Assembly: GCA_021850805.1 (NCBI GenBank)
Contig: JAJZKO010000001.1
Span: forward strand, 1 to 45,884
Source of the DNA: Microcaldota archaeon
Lineage (GTDB): Archaea > Micrarchaeota > Micrarchaeia > Micrarchaeales > CABMGC01
Direction of reading: 5' to 3'
Length of the DNA stretch: 45,884 nt
The notes beneath the pieces were generated by a model, which had not been told where the DNA came from, ran no database searches, and worked only from the letters and a program-made list of their open reading frames with translations. Positions within the stretch are counted from its first letter, which is position 1; every line of letters starts with the position of its first letter. The translations under genes were made by a program, and so were the position numbers. Positions 27,207 to 37,794 of the stretch are shown piece by piece.

Positions 27207-28396
27207 TTTTTCCCGTATTCGTCTGCTATCTTTTTATATGCGTCCCTGAACGGAACGCCTTTAGTTACAAGATCATACGCCCTTGACGTAGCGTATAGCT
27301 CGTCGGACATTGCCTTTGCGCAGTTTTGCCTGTTAACCCTTAGGTTCTTGAATAGCAGCGCAGCAATCTTAAGGCTGGCGCTTGTGATCTCAAAGCCCTT
27401 TATCAGAGGGGCCTTCGTTAGGGATAGGTCTGCGTTGTAGCCCGTAGGGAGATTGGCTAGGAGGGATTGCACCTGAAATTCGTAGCCGAGTATTATGTGA
27501 TACTTTGCGCGCATAAGCTCAAGGAAATCCGGGTTGCGCTTGTTGGGCATCATCGAACTTCCGGTTGTGAATTCCCTTGGAAGTTCGTAATAACCGAATT
27601 CAGGCATGGTGAATACTATCAGTTCTGCGGATATGCGGTTTAAATCCAGCATCACCTGGCTCAGGGCATGGAGTATCGTGGCTTCAAATTTTCCCCTGCT
27701 GAGCTGTGCGTAGATCGGATTTACCTGTATCCTTGAGAAACCTAGCTCTTTTGCAGTGTATTCTCTGTCAAGCTTTATCGGGCTTCCGTAACCTGCACCT
27801 GTACCGAGAGGCGACTGATTGATTAGCATTAATGTTGCCTCCAGAAGTGATATGTCATCGTTGATTGCATCTATGAATGCATCCGTCCATAATCTTACTG
27901 ATGAAGGCATTGCTTTTCTTGTGTGGGTATAGCCAGGGAGTTCTATGCTGCCGTACTTCCCCTTGAAATGAAGCATGGCGGCGGTCAGCTTTTTCGCCAG
28001 GGATATGCATGCCGTGAGGTTCTCCCTCGAGTACAGCCGGAGTGCAACTAGAACCTGGTCGTTCCTCGACCTTCCCGTATGGATTTTCTTCCCAAGCTGG
28101 CCCAGATTCTTAGTCAGATAATTCTCGATTGCCGTATGGCAGTCCTCGTCCTCCTTTGAGATCTCGAACTTTCCCTGCTCGAGGAGTTTTATTATTGTAT
28201 TTAAGGACGAACCAAGCTTGGAAGCCTCTTTCGGAGTCAGTATGCCTATTCTGGCAAGCATTTTGGCATGTGCAATGGATGCTATGCAATCATACTTTGC
28301 TATTTTAAGATCCAGCAAGTACTCTTCGCCTGCTATGTAATCCTCTATCTCACCATTTATTGAGTAGCCTTTGTACCAGAGCTTTTTCGCCTTCAT
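27200..28396 (-). CDS. argH: argininosuccinate lyase
   Basis: 398 aa; GRSRNDQVLVALRLY, GSSMMPNKRNPDFLELMRAK. Confidence 0.93.
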   Translation of the reverse strand: MKAKKLWYKGYSINGEIEDYIAGEEYLLDLKIAKYDCIASIAHAKMLARIGILTPKEASKLGSSLNTIIKLLEQGKFEISKEDEDCHTAIENYLTKNLGQLGKKIHTGRSRNDQVLVALRLYSRENLTACISLAKKLTAAMLHFKGKYGSIELPGYTHTRKAMPSSVRLWTDAFIDAINDDISLLEATLMLINQSPLGTGAGYGSPIKLDREYTAKELGFSRIQVNPIYAQLSRGKFEATILHALSQVMLDLNRISAELIVFTMPEFGYYELPREFTTGSSMMPNKRNPDFLELMRAKYHIILGYEFQVQSLLANLPTGYNADLSLTKAPLIKGFEITSASLKIAALLFKNLRVNRQNCAKAMSDELYATSRAYDLVTKGVPFRDAYKKIADEYGKNV

Positions 28397-28406
28397 CAGC
28401 TTACCT

Positions 28407-29666
<1,260 letters not shown>

Positions 29667-29881
29667 AGTTCTCATCTTGCGAAGTGTAATTTATAGGTGA
29701 CATCCTCCAACGACTAAAGATCAAAAAGTTAGATGGATACCGATACGCCATCCAGTTTTCTGCATGCATTGGAAAAGGTGTGCGCATTATTTGCCCGGGT
29801 TTCGTAATAAGATTCCCGTATAGATGACTACTTCATTATTAATAAGTTTGCCGCACCATTTAATAATAAATAGTATATATG

Positions 29882-29897
29882 TGTACCAAATGATACA
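29882..29897. promoter_or_regulatory. palindromic operator-like motif TGTACCA-AA-TGATACA
   Basis: 6/7 inverted-repeat match, immediately downstream of AT-rich TATA region (taataataaatagtatatat) and upstream of ATG 29906. Confidence 0.5.
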
Positions 29898-29905
29898 GTG
29901 AATGC

Positions 29906-30505
29906 ATGACAATATCCAATGTAGTAAGGATGTATTTGAAAAGCAAGCCCTACACGCTTGAGGCGCTGGATAGCGGGATAGTGAATTACAGCGCTCTTTC
30001 AAGGCTAATGCAGAAGCAGCTCGGGATTAAAAACTATCAGGCTATAAAAGCGGCAATACGTAGATATGCTGAGGACAGAGAAGTTCTTAGGGAGGGCATA
30101 GAGATGCGCGCCCTTGGCATACTCAGGGAAAACAGGATGGCACTCCTTGATGGAGTGAGGGTCATAATATCCACTGGTGATCTGGAGATTGAGAGCGATG
30201 CCAAAGTGAAGATGGACGACTATTACATATACCTGACAAGGAAAGACGTGCTCAAGTCCCTGGACAAGAAAGCAAGGAAAAGCCTTGTAAAAGTAAGGGA
30301 TAGCTGTTCTGCGATTATAATATATTCTGAGGAGGGAATTGAAGGCGCCTCAGGTGTTATAGCCTTCCTCGCATCACTTCTGGCAGAGCAGAATATCAAC
30401 GTAGTAGAATTCATATCCTGCTACACCGAGACGATAGTAGTAGTCAGCAAGGAAGACTCACTGAGAAGCTATTCTCTTCTTGCAGAAGTAATATCATCCC
30501 ACTAG
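29906..30505 (+). CDS. ACT-domain regulator with N-terminal HTH-like region
   Basis: 199 aa; C-terminal GASGVIAFLASLLAEQNINVVEFISCYTETIVVVSKEDSLRSYSLL resembles ACT; divergent from argG. Confidence 0.6.
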   Translation: MTISNVVRMYLKSKPYTLEALDSGIVNYSALSRLMQKQLGIKNYQAIKAAIRRYAEDREVLREGIEMRALGILRENRMALLDGVRVIISTGDLEIESDAKVKMDDYYIYLTRKDVLKSLDKKARKSLVKVRDSCSAIIIYSEEGIEGASGVIAFLASLLAEQNINVVEFISCYTETIVVVSKEDSLRSYSLLAEVISSH

Positions 30506-30523
30506 TCTCGTTCTTGCAGAATA

Positions 30524-30746
30524 CAAAAAATAAATTGCAGGACCAGATGGCCTGCACATGAGGGTCAACGCCAAGAGTTAAGCACACGGACAGCTAAGGC
30601 GAAGAGCCACTTACGCAGTCACGCCCTGTTACCATGCGCTTTCCTTCCCAGCTTTCCTGCACGCGGATCCAATTGCTTGATGACCAATGAAGCGCAGAAC
30701 CGCGCAACAGAACAATACTTTCCTTCAGGCATCCGCATCACCTTGA
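30524..30746 (-). ncRNA. unassigned structured RNA candidate (~220 nt)
   Basis: No ORF; minus-strand TATA (TATATATAAG) at ~30767-30775; 3' hairpin TGCAGG/CCTGCA followed by TTTTTT; several internal stems. Confidence 0.45.
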
Positions 30747-30920
30747 TAATCTTATTTTGGTTTTGCTTATATATACGCCTTTTATCTTCAACGTCTTATG
30801 TCTAATCGAAGCAGAAGCTGCAGTAAGCGCTGCGCCTATCATCTTCTACGTCAAGGTAGAACCAATTTATTAGGATATGCCCATAATATTCTGTTGAGGA
30901 TTTATCTGAGGCAGGATTCA

Positions 30921-31466
30921 ATGGATATAGTCTTTGTGACATCTAATAAGAATAAGGTACGCGAAGCTAGGATGATTCTTAATGGCTCGGGTATAAGGCT
31001 AAAGGTTGTTCCTGAAGAACTTGATGAGATGCAGTCGCTGGATGTGAAGGCAGTTGCCGCGGATAAGGCGCGCAGGGCTTACGATATGACAAAGATGCGG
31101 ATTATCGTGGAAGATACGGGTTTCTTCTTAGAGTGCTGGAATGGGTTCCCTGGAGCTCTTGCAAAACACATGCAGACGACCATAGGCAACAAAGGAATAG
31201 TGGCCTTGGTAAGCAAAAACAACCGGAATGCTTATTCAGAAACGGCAGTGGCGTACTGCGACGGACATACTACGAAATTATTCAGCGGCAGAGTTGCAGG
31301 GAGCATCTCTGAGGAGGCACGTGGCACAGAAGGATTTGGATGGGATTTTATATTTATCCCAAAAGGGGAGAGTAGGACTTTTGCTGAACTTGGCATGGCT
31401 GAAAAGAATAGATTATCGGCAAGAGCCGTAGCCTTCAGGAAGCTTAGGGATTATCTGACGCGATAA
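30921..31466 (+). CDS. XTP/dITP diphosphatase (Ham1/RdgB family)
   Basis: MDIVFVTSNKNKVREA, VEDTGFFLE, GFGWDFIFIP; ORF track starts 41 codons upstream (30798). Confidence 0.9.
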   Translation: MDIVFVTSNKNKVREARMILNGSGIRLKVVPEELDEMQSLDVKAVAADKARRAYDMTKMRIIVEDTGFFLECWNGFPGALAKHMQTTIGNKGIVALVSKNNRNAYSETAVAYCDGHTTKLFSGRVAGSISEEARGTEGFGWDFIFIPKGESRTFAELGMAEKNRLSARAVAFRKLRDYLTR

Positions 31467-31481
31467 TGAATTTGCATGTAT

Positions 31482-33620
31482 TCAATCCAGCTGCGCGAGT
31501 ATCCTCTTTGCAGTCTCTTTCCCGAATATCCTCTCTGCCGTTCTGCGTCCTTCTTCTGAACGCAAATCTTTTACGCTTTTTACCCCGCTATTATATAGGG
31601 CACGTGCCCTAACCCTGCCTACCTGCTCCAGGCGCACGAGATCAAGGAGCTCCTTCTTTATTCCGTAGCGCATCCTTACGCGTATCTCAAGAAGAGACAG
31701 GCTTTGAACATGTGTAAGCTTTGCGAGTTCCATGCTCGCATAGAGAAGCCAGTCCGCATTCCTTATTTTGTTGTATATTACCCCAGGGGTTGTCGAGTAA
31801 CCTGCAGCAAGCTCACGCTCTCCTGCCTCTTCAATCCAGTCATTAAGCATAAGCGCCGTTGAGAAAGGGGGCAGTGGATCGTAGTAGTATTCGTCTGAAA
31901 GATAGTATGCTGCGCCCTCCTCTGCTATTGGAGCGTACTTGACGAACTCTTCCTCCGCCTTCTCTACAGGGCGTATATAAGGCCGCATCTCCACAGTGTT
32001 GGATATCATGAATAGCACAGGTATGGTGCCATTTGCCTTTGGGAGCATATCTATGATGCATTTTGCAGATAGAGGATCTATGTATAGCTCGCTTACCCTT
32101 TCCCCTACCCTTGTAGGTGTATATGCATTTCCGCTTTTCTTTATGAAATCCCATTCAGATAGATCTTTAAGGACCATTCCAACTATCTTCTTCATTTGGA
32201 ACATATCACCATATTGTTTGCCGTAGAATGTATCTACAAGGAAACCCATTATGGACTCTTCTGTAATTAGGAACCTTGATGCTATGAATGATAGCACATG
32301 CATCCTAAGTATGGGTATTATTGCAAGATTGGATGTTATCGGATCCGGAGGCGCGGATATGTAACGCCTGTACAGCTCGTTCACCTCGTTCTTCGTCTTC
32401 GCTATGAGCAGCGCCCTGCCCTCTGTATCGTATTTAGGCCTTCCTGCCCTCCCTAGCAGCTGTATTACCTCGTTGACCCCAAGCCTTGATGACCCTTCCC
32501 CGGAGCTGTATCTGGTGGTATCTCTGACGAGCACCGTATGCGCCGGAAGGTTCACCCCCAAGCCGAGGGTGGTGGTTGAGCATATGGCTTTTATCAGGTT
32601 TGCCTTGAACGCGTCTTCGATGAGCTTCCGCTGCTCGTTCACCAGACCGCTATGGTGGAATGCCGTGCCGTTCCTTATGGTATCGGCCAGCTTCTCACAC
32701 TGCAGCGTGGGCCGGCTAAGTACTGAGAGAATCTGATCCGCTAGCTCATCAAGCCTTGCCTTGTACTCTTCCGATTTCCTCTCTCCTATTATCTTCCCAA
32801 TCTTTTCGGCGCCTGCTTCTGCGTTTCTCTTTGTACTGTAGAAGACCAGCGCCTGCTTCCCCATCCTTATGGTATCCTCTACTACCCTTATCTCAGGCAG
32901 CTGCGAGGTTCCTTCAAGTTCGCTGTCGCCCTCAGTTGAATATATGGCATTCTTGAAGATTATGCCACGTCTTATCGGAACTGGCCTGTAGTCGCTGACC
33001 ACGACTTCTGCCCTTAGCCATCGTCCAAGCTCGTCTGCGTTCCCCACGGTTGCGCTCAGGGCTATTATCTGTGCGGACTCGCAGAGCTTGGTTAATCTGG
33101 TTATCAGTATCTCAAGGGTGGGGCCGCGGTCGCTCTCGCCAAGCATATGTATCTCGTCGAATGTTATGCACCCTATCTCATCCAGCCATTCTATACCATG
33201 CCTCATCAGGCTGTCGAATTTTTCTGTTGATGCGAATATCATCTCGTAATCCTTAAGCCATGAATCGTTAGAGTCGAGATCGCCTATCGACATTGCAGCC
33301 TTTATGAAAGGATACTCTTCCTTGAACTCGGAAAACTTCTCGCTGACCAATGCACGCATTGGAGCTATGTATATTGCCTTCTTTCGCCTGTGGATTATCG
33401 ACTTTGTAGCAGCAAGCTCCGATATGAGAGTCTTTCCGCTAGCTGTTGGGGCAGCTACGAGTATATTCTTCCCCTCAAGCAGTCCGGCTCTTACCGCAGT
33501 CTCCTGAGGAGGCGTGAGCTCCCTTATCCCTCTCCTTGACATTGAGAGCATGGTCTCCTCAGGTATTTTGCCCCTGATTTCGTTGATTAGCATCCTTATT
33601 ACCACAGCAGATCCAGTCAA
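31482..33620 (-). CDS. hel308: ATP-dependent DNA helicase Hel308
   Basis: 712 aa; APTASGKTLISELA, FDEIHMLGE (DEIH box), ALSATVGN, QLLGRAGRPKYD. Confidence 0.93.
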   Translation of the reverse strand: MTGSAVVIRMLINEIRGKIPEETMLSMSRRGIRELTPPQETAVRAGLLEGKNILVAAPTASGKTLISELAATKSIIHRRKKAIYIAPMRALVSEKFSEFKEEYPFIKAAMSIGDLDSNDSWLKDYEMIFASTEKFDSLMRHGIEWLDEIGCITFDEIHMLGESDRGPTLEILITRLTKLCESAQIIALSATVGNADELGRWLRAEVVVSDYRPVPIRRGIIFKNAIYSTEGDSELEGTSQLPEIRVVEDTIRMGKQALVFYSTKRNAEAGAEKIGKIIGERKSEEYKARLDELADQILSVLSRPTLQCEKLADTIRNGTAFHHSGLVNEQRKLIEDAFKANLIKAICSTTTLGLGVNLPAHTVLVRDTTRYSSGEGSSRLGVNEVIQLLGRAGRPKYDTEGRALLIAKTKNEVNELYRRYISAPPDPITSNLAIIPILRMHVLSFIASRFLITEESIMGFLVDTFYGKQYGDMFQMKKIVGMVLKDLSEWDFIKKSGNAYTPTRVGERVSELYIDPLSAKCIIDMLPKANGTIPVLFMISNTVEMRPYIRPVEKAEEEFVKYAPIAEEGAAYYLSDEYYYDPLPPFSTALMLNDWIEEAGERELAAGYSTTPGVIYNKIRNADWLLYASMELAKLTHVQSLSLLEIRVRMRYGIKKELLDLVRLEQVGRVRARALYNSGVKSVKDLRSEEGRRTAERIFGKETAKRILAQLD

Positions 33621-33728
33621 TTTTTGTGTGGCTGCCTCGGTAATTCATTAATCATAATAAATATTTTAATAAGGCGATATACGATTGCATATTTATCGTG
33701 GGGTTTTTGACAGATATATTTAAATATC

Positions 33729-33746
33729 AATTACATTAATGTAATT
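33729..33746. promoter_or_regulatory. perfect 18-bp palindrome AATTACATTAATGTAATT
   Basis: Exact self-reverse-complement between AT-rich TATA-like atatatttaaatat and speD start. Confidence 0.5.
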
Positions 33747-33806
33747 CTGTGAAGCACATCTTTGTGCAAGTCGAACGAAAATTGATATCGTTGGATTGGA
33801 TATATA

Positions 33807-34256
33807 ATGACTAGCGTACAAAAACAACGTTCGAAAATGGCTGTAAAGAGTGCTGGGCTTCCTTCTATTAAGACTCAAAACTTACCAGTCAGCGTGAAGG
33901 AGGAAGAAAAGATTGTAGGCATCCACTTCTTTGGCAATATGTATGAGATAGATCCCGCAGTAGCCACAAACAAGGAATTCCTTGAGAAGGTAGTTCTAAA
34001 AGCGGTTGATATTGCAAAAATGCACCTTGTGGAGAGAAAGGCATGGGCATTCGGAGGGAAGAAAGGCGGCGTCTCGGTGATAGCGCTTGTTACAGAGAGC
34101 CATGTGGCACTGCATACCTGGAATGAATACAAATATGCTACGCTCGATATATACACATGCGGTTCTGACAGCGACCCTAAAGCCGCATTCGATTTTGTTG
34201 TGGAGAATCTTAAGCCCAAGAGGCACCAGATTTTCTACGCTGACAGGAGCATGTAG
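33807..34256 (+). CDS. speD: pyruvoyl-dependent S-adenosylmethionine decarboxylase family (SpeD-like; AdoMetDC or ArgDC)
   Basis: [25 protein letters not shown] processing/active-site region; N-terminal ~30-aa extension. Confidence 0.85.
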   Translation: MTSVQKQRSKMAVKSAGLPSIKTQNLPVSVKEEEKIVGIHFFGNMYEIDPAVATNKEFLEKVVLKAVDIAKMHLVERKAWAFGGKKGGVSVIALVTESHVALHTWNEYKYATLDIYTCGSDSDPKAAFDFVVENLKPKRHQIFYADRSM

Positions 34257-34329
34257 AATTTGCAGCTGCTTCCAGATGGCAAATAAGTAATAAATATTTA
34301 TTCAGGTAGAGACTTCTGTAGGTTTATTT

Positions 34330-34401
34330 GCCCTGGTAGCTCAGTGGTAGAGCGCTTGTTTTGTAAACAAGAAGTCGGGGGTTCGATCCCCTCTCAGGGC
34401 T
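34330..34401 (+). tRNA. tRNA-Thr(TGT), no intron
   Basis: GCCCTGG...TCAGGGC-T; CTTGT-TTTGTAA-ACAAG; GGGGG-TTCGATC-CCCTC T-arm. Confidence 0.93.
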
Positions 34402-34500
34402 TATCTATAAATGACCTATGCCTTTAGTATTCTCGGCTTCTTATCGCTGTTTTTAATAATTTAATAAAGCTGTCAGGTTAATATTGCAAGTGATGAATTT

Positions 34501-34962
34501 ATGCGCCTGTGGTCTATAAAGATGAGCTGGCTTGATTCGGTAGGCTTGGTTGCGCTTTGGCGCGAGGCGCTGCTTGCGAAAACTGTGCTCGAAAACAGCA
34601 CAACAGGTTATAGGAGTCACCCACAGTTAGTACGCTTCAGAGATTACTATGAGCCTTTGCGTGCAATAAACACTTACCTGCTCTACGTAAATGAGGAGGC
34701 AGGCAGACGTGGCTTCGCATTCAAAGCAAGTAAAATAGATGCCGCATTTGTCGACAAGAGCATAAGGATCAAGGTGTCGCAAGAGCAGCTGGACTATGAG
34801 CTTACGCTGCTGAGATATAAGCTCAAAGCTAGGTCGATTGACAAATACAAAGAGATTGCTGATTACAAGAAGGGGGAACCAAGTGACTTGTTTGTGCCAT
34901 ATGAAGGCCCTGTAGAGGCTTGGGAAAAGGCGAGACCTTACCTAATCCCAGATAAGAGATAA
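34501..34962 (+). CDS. pyrimidine dimer DNA glycosylase family (T4 endonuclease V-like)
   Basis: 153 aa; MRLWSIKMSWLDSVGLVALWREALLAKTVL...GYRSHPQLVRFR. Confidence 0.75.
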   Translation: MRLWSIKMSWLDSVGLVALWREALLAKTVLENSTTGYRSHPQLVRFRDYYEPLRAINTYLLYVNEEAGRRGFAFKASKIDAAFVDKSIRIKVSQEQLDYELTLLRYKLKARSIDKYKEIADYKKGEPSDLFVPYEGPVEAWEKARPYLIPDKR

Positions 34963-35166
34963 ATCCCTTCGGCAGTATTTGGTCTTCATTGGATTTTACG
35001 GGCTTCATATGCCTAAACATTTCAAAAAAGTTAAAAGGATGTGTGCTGATTGCTATTGGTGAACGAGAGCATACGGGGATATCGTTTGCATATGCAATTG
35101 TAACAGGCTACAATTGGGCTGCAGTATGATGCTCAATTGACGATGCTTTGGGTTTAGATGGTGTAA

Positions 35167-36456
35167 ATGAGGAATATAATATATTTAGCGGTTATTCTTT
35201 CAGTAGTTGTACAGATGGGATTTGCGTCCGGCCTTGGCGGACCAAGCCCGATACCTCCGCCGCCGAATTTTTATATAACTTCACCGGTGACTACGGTATG
35301 CAGGGGGCAGATAAATGAGATACCGATAAGCGTTACAAACAAGGCAAATGTGAGACCAGTGTATGACACAAACGTAAGCTTCATAGGCCAGAACCCTACG
35401 ATGCAGGATGTCTCAGTAGGGTTTGTCAATACGCGTGGCGTGTATCCGTATGGCAACGGGACAGTTGTATTCGGCGCCATAAACCCAAACACAACAGCTA
35501 CGCGTGATGTGCCCGTGTTTGTCTCAGGGAATGCTTCTGATTTCTTATTTTCCGAGATAGGGATAGGCTATTACTATGATTCTGATACTTATTCTGACTC
35601 TGAGATAAGGAACATTACCTTTACCACAAAGACATGTGGCACCCCGTTATCCGTGAATGTATCCCCACAGGTTCTTACTTCAGGCGTAATACAGAACATA
35701 ACAGTTAATCTCACCAACTCCGGAAGCAATGCGTTGAACAATATTTCACTTAGGATATCATTGCCTACGCAGGACGGTGCAGTCCTAAGCAAGCAGCCTG
35801 TGCAGATACCGGTTATTAATTCTGATGCCAGGATGAAGATAAATGAGGAGGTTTACGTGGCGGGGAACGAATCCGATCAGTCTGTGCCGCTGAACCTCTC
35901 CCTGATATTCTACAATGGAAGCAGGGTAAATCAGATATATGATAACTTGGCAGTACTTTCAAGCGGCCTTATTGCGATCAGCCCATCCGAATTCGCAACG
36001 TCTCCCATCAATCCTTCCCCGAATGGAATATTCTCGGTATCGTTTGTCCTTACAAACACAGGAACTGCGAGTGCGTCATCCCTTGAAGCCACTCCAATTC
36101 CGCCTCGTGGGTTCTCAAATTTCGGGACAAATACCGTGTTTGTAGGGAGTATCACGCCTGGAGGGCAGACCCCTGTAACAGTCTCGCTGTTTGCTTCGAA
36201 TTCCGTTAGACCGGGGACCTACGTGATACCGGTACGCCTTAATTACATGAATAACCTGAGACAGAATATTACAATATGGGCAAACACATCTGTAAGTGTT
36301 GCTTATAGCGCAGCTAATTATACGCAGGATGTCCATCCGCGCGCTGTTGGAGGGGGAGGCTTGTTCACCCTAGTGCTTCTTGCTCTGGTTATAATTCTTG
36401 CTGTGATGTACTATAGGCAGAGGAAAGTGCTCCGCAGCGCAAGGCGTAGCCGATGA
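35167..36456 (+). CDS. secreted, membrane-anchored protein with CARDB/NEW3-like beta-sandwich repeats (COG1361-like)
   Basis: 429 aa; signal peptide, repeated 'isvtNtGtasas.l.v.i..p' pattern, C-terminal TM + basic tail. Confidence 0.65.
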   Translation: MRNIIYLAVILSVVVQMGFASGLGGPSPIPPPPNFYITSPVTTVCRGQINEIPISVTNKANVRPVYDTNVSFIGQNPTMQDVSVGFVNTRGVYPYGNGTVVFGAINPNTTATRDVPVFVSGNASDFLFSEIGIGYYYDSDTYSDSEIRNITFTTKTCGTPLSVNVSPQVLTSGVIQNITVNLTNSGSNALNNISLRISLPTQDGAVLSKQPVQIPVINSDARMKINEEVYVAGNESDQSVPLNLSLIFYNGSRVNQIYDNLAVLSSGLIAISPSEFATSPINPSPNGIFSVSFVLTNTGTASASSLEATPIPPRGFSNFGTNTVFVGSITPGGQTPVTVSLFASNSVRPGTYVIPVRLNYMNNLRQNITIWANTSVSVAYSAANYTQDVHPRAVGGGGLFTLVLLALVIILAVMYYRQRKVLRSARRSR

Positions 36457-37736
36457 ATGCGAAGGACATCTTTTGGCTTGGCTACAACGACCTTGGAGAG
36501 AAGAAGGTCAGAACAGCTCTGACAGTGATAATGGTTATGATAGGGGTTGCCTCAATAATAGCCCTGACCTCGCTTACTGCAGGAATTGGAGCAAGCATAC
36601 AGACATCCCTCTCCGCTCTCGGACCTACATCCATAATAGTATCCTCTGTGCGCTCTTCAGGATTTACTTATTATGACACGGCTCTCCTCTCCACATTCCC
36701 CAATGTAAGCACAGTGATACCTATTCTGCAAGGCTCAGGCACAGTGGTTGCAGGAAGTGAGAATGTATCGGCAACTATAGAAGGCATATCTCCAGAGGAT
36801 CTTGGTACGCTGCTAGGTGAGAACGTGTCAATATACCAAGGCAGCATGTACCCAGATACTGCTTCGCCTGATGCCCTCTTCAGTAAGAGCTTGGCTTTTC
36901 CCGCTTCTTCAGGAGGAAAGCAGAGCATATTCACAGGAACGCCTGTTACCCTAAAATTGCAGGAAGGAAGGAACTCAGGCAGCACGCTGGTATCGGCAAG
37001 TGGCATAATAAACGTGGCGAGCTCGCCTCTCGTACCTGCTGACCTTGTAGTCATGTCCCTTCCTGCTGCACAGTTGCTTCTTCATACAGATTCATTCAAT
37101 GTTATAATGGTAAAGGCAAAGAACGAGAGCAGCGTCACACCGCTCTCTAACCTCATATCGCAAGTATACGGAGACAATGCGAGGATTTTGAATGTGCAGC
37201 AGATAGCAGCGACAGCCTCATCGATCATAGGCGCAATAACAACCCTATTTGCAATCGTCGCGGGAATATCGCTTATGGTAGCTGCGATAGGTATAATGAA
37301 TGTCATGCTTATGGCAGTAATGGAGCGCACACGCGAGATAGGGATAATGAAATCTGTTGGTTTTAAGAGCAGGGATGTTCTCTCCATATTTATCGTTCAG
37401 GCCATGCTCATAGGGCTTGTTGGTGGAATTATGGGCATAATGGTAGGTGCAGGCGTATCTTACTTGTTGGCAGGGGCGGCATCCGCGCCACATCCTGTTT
37501 CGAACAGCTCTGGAGCTGCAGGAAGTGCATCTTTCAGGAGCGGCGGAGGCTTTGGAGGAGGCAGCAGTAGTGTATCTGGTTCTCCTTCAGGGTCTTTTTC
37601 TTTTACCCCGTTGATAACCCCCACGGCCATTGCCGAGGCACTTTTCGCAGCCGTAGCGGTCAGTGTAATAGCAGGGATCTATCCAGCGTGGAGGGCCTCG
37701 CGTATGCAGCCTATAGATGCACTCCGCTCCCTATGA
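36453..37736 (+). CDS. MacB/FtsX-type ABC transporter permease
   Basis: 427 aa; NDLGEKKVRTALTVIMVMIGVASIIALTSL; C-terminal MERTREIGIMKSVGFKSRDVLSIF; 4-nt overlap with upstream gene. Confidence 0.85.
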   Translation: MNAKDIFWLGYNDLGEKKVRTALTVIMVMIGVASIIALTSLTAGIGASIQTSLSALGPTSIIVSSVRSSGFTYYDTALLSTFPNVSTVIPILQGSGTVVAGSENVSATIEGISPEDLGTLLGENVSIYQGSMYPDTASPDALFSKSLAFPASSGGKQSIFTGTPVTLKLQEGRNSGSTLVSASGIINVASSPLVPADLVVMSLPAAQLLLHTDSFNVIMVKAKNESSVTPLSNLISQVYGDNARILNVQQIAATASSIIGAITTLFAIVAGISLMVAAIGIMNVMLMAVMERTREIGIMKSVGFKSRDVLSIFIVQAMLIGLVGGIMGIMVGAGVSYLLAGAASAPHPVSNSSGAAGSASFRSGGGFGGGSSSVSGSPSGSFSFTPLITPTAIAEALFAAVAVSVIAGIYPAWRASRMQPIDALRSL

Positions 37737-37794
37737 CCAGCGCCACAAACCTAACATTTTGCCATGTTTATTAAGCTTTTAATCAGTATTTTTA

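Noticed and set aside
30524-30746. RNase P RNA or SRP RNA identity for the structured region
   Set aside because: An AGGAAAG segment and a GGUAACAG segment superficially resemble bacterial RNase P, but conserved CR-IV/CR-V elements (ACAGNRA) are not in the right place, and no SRP helix-8 motif is seen.
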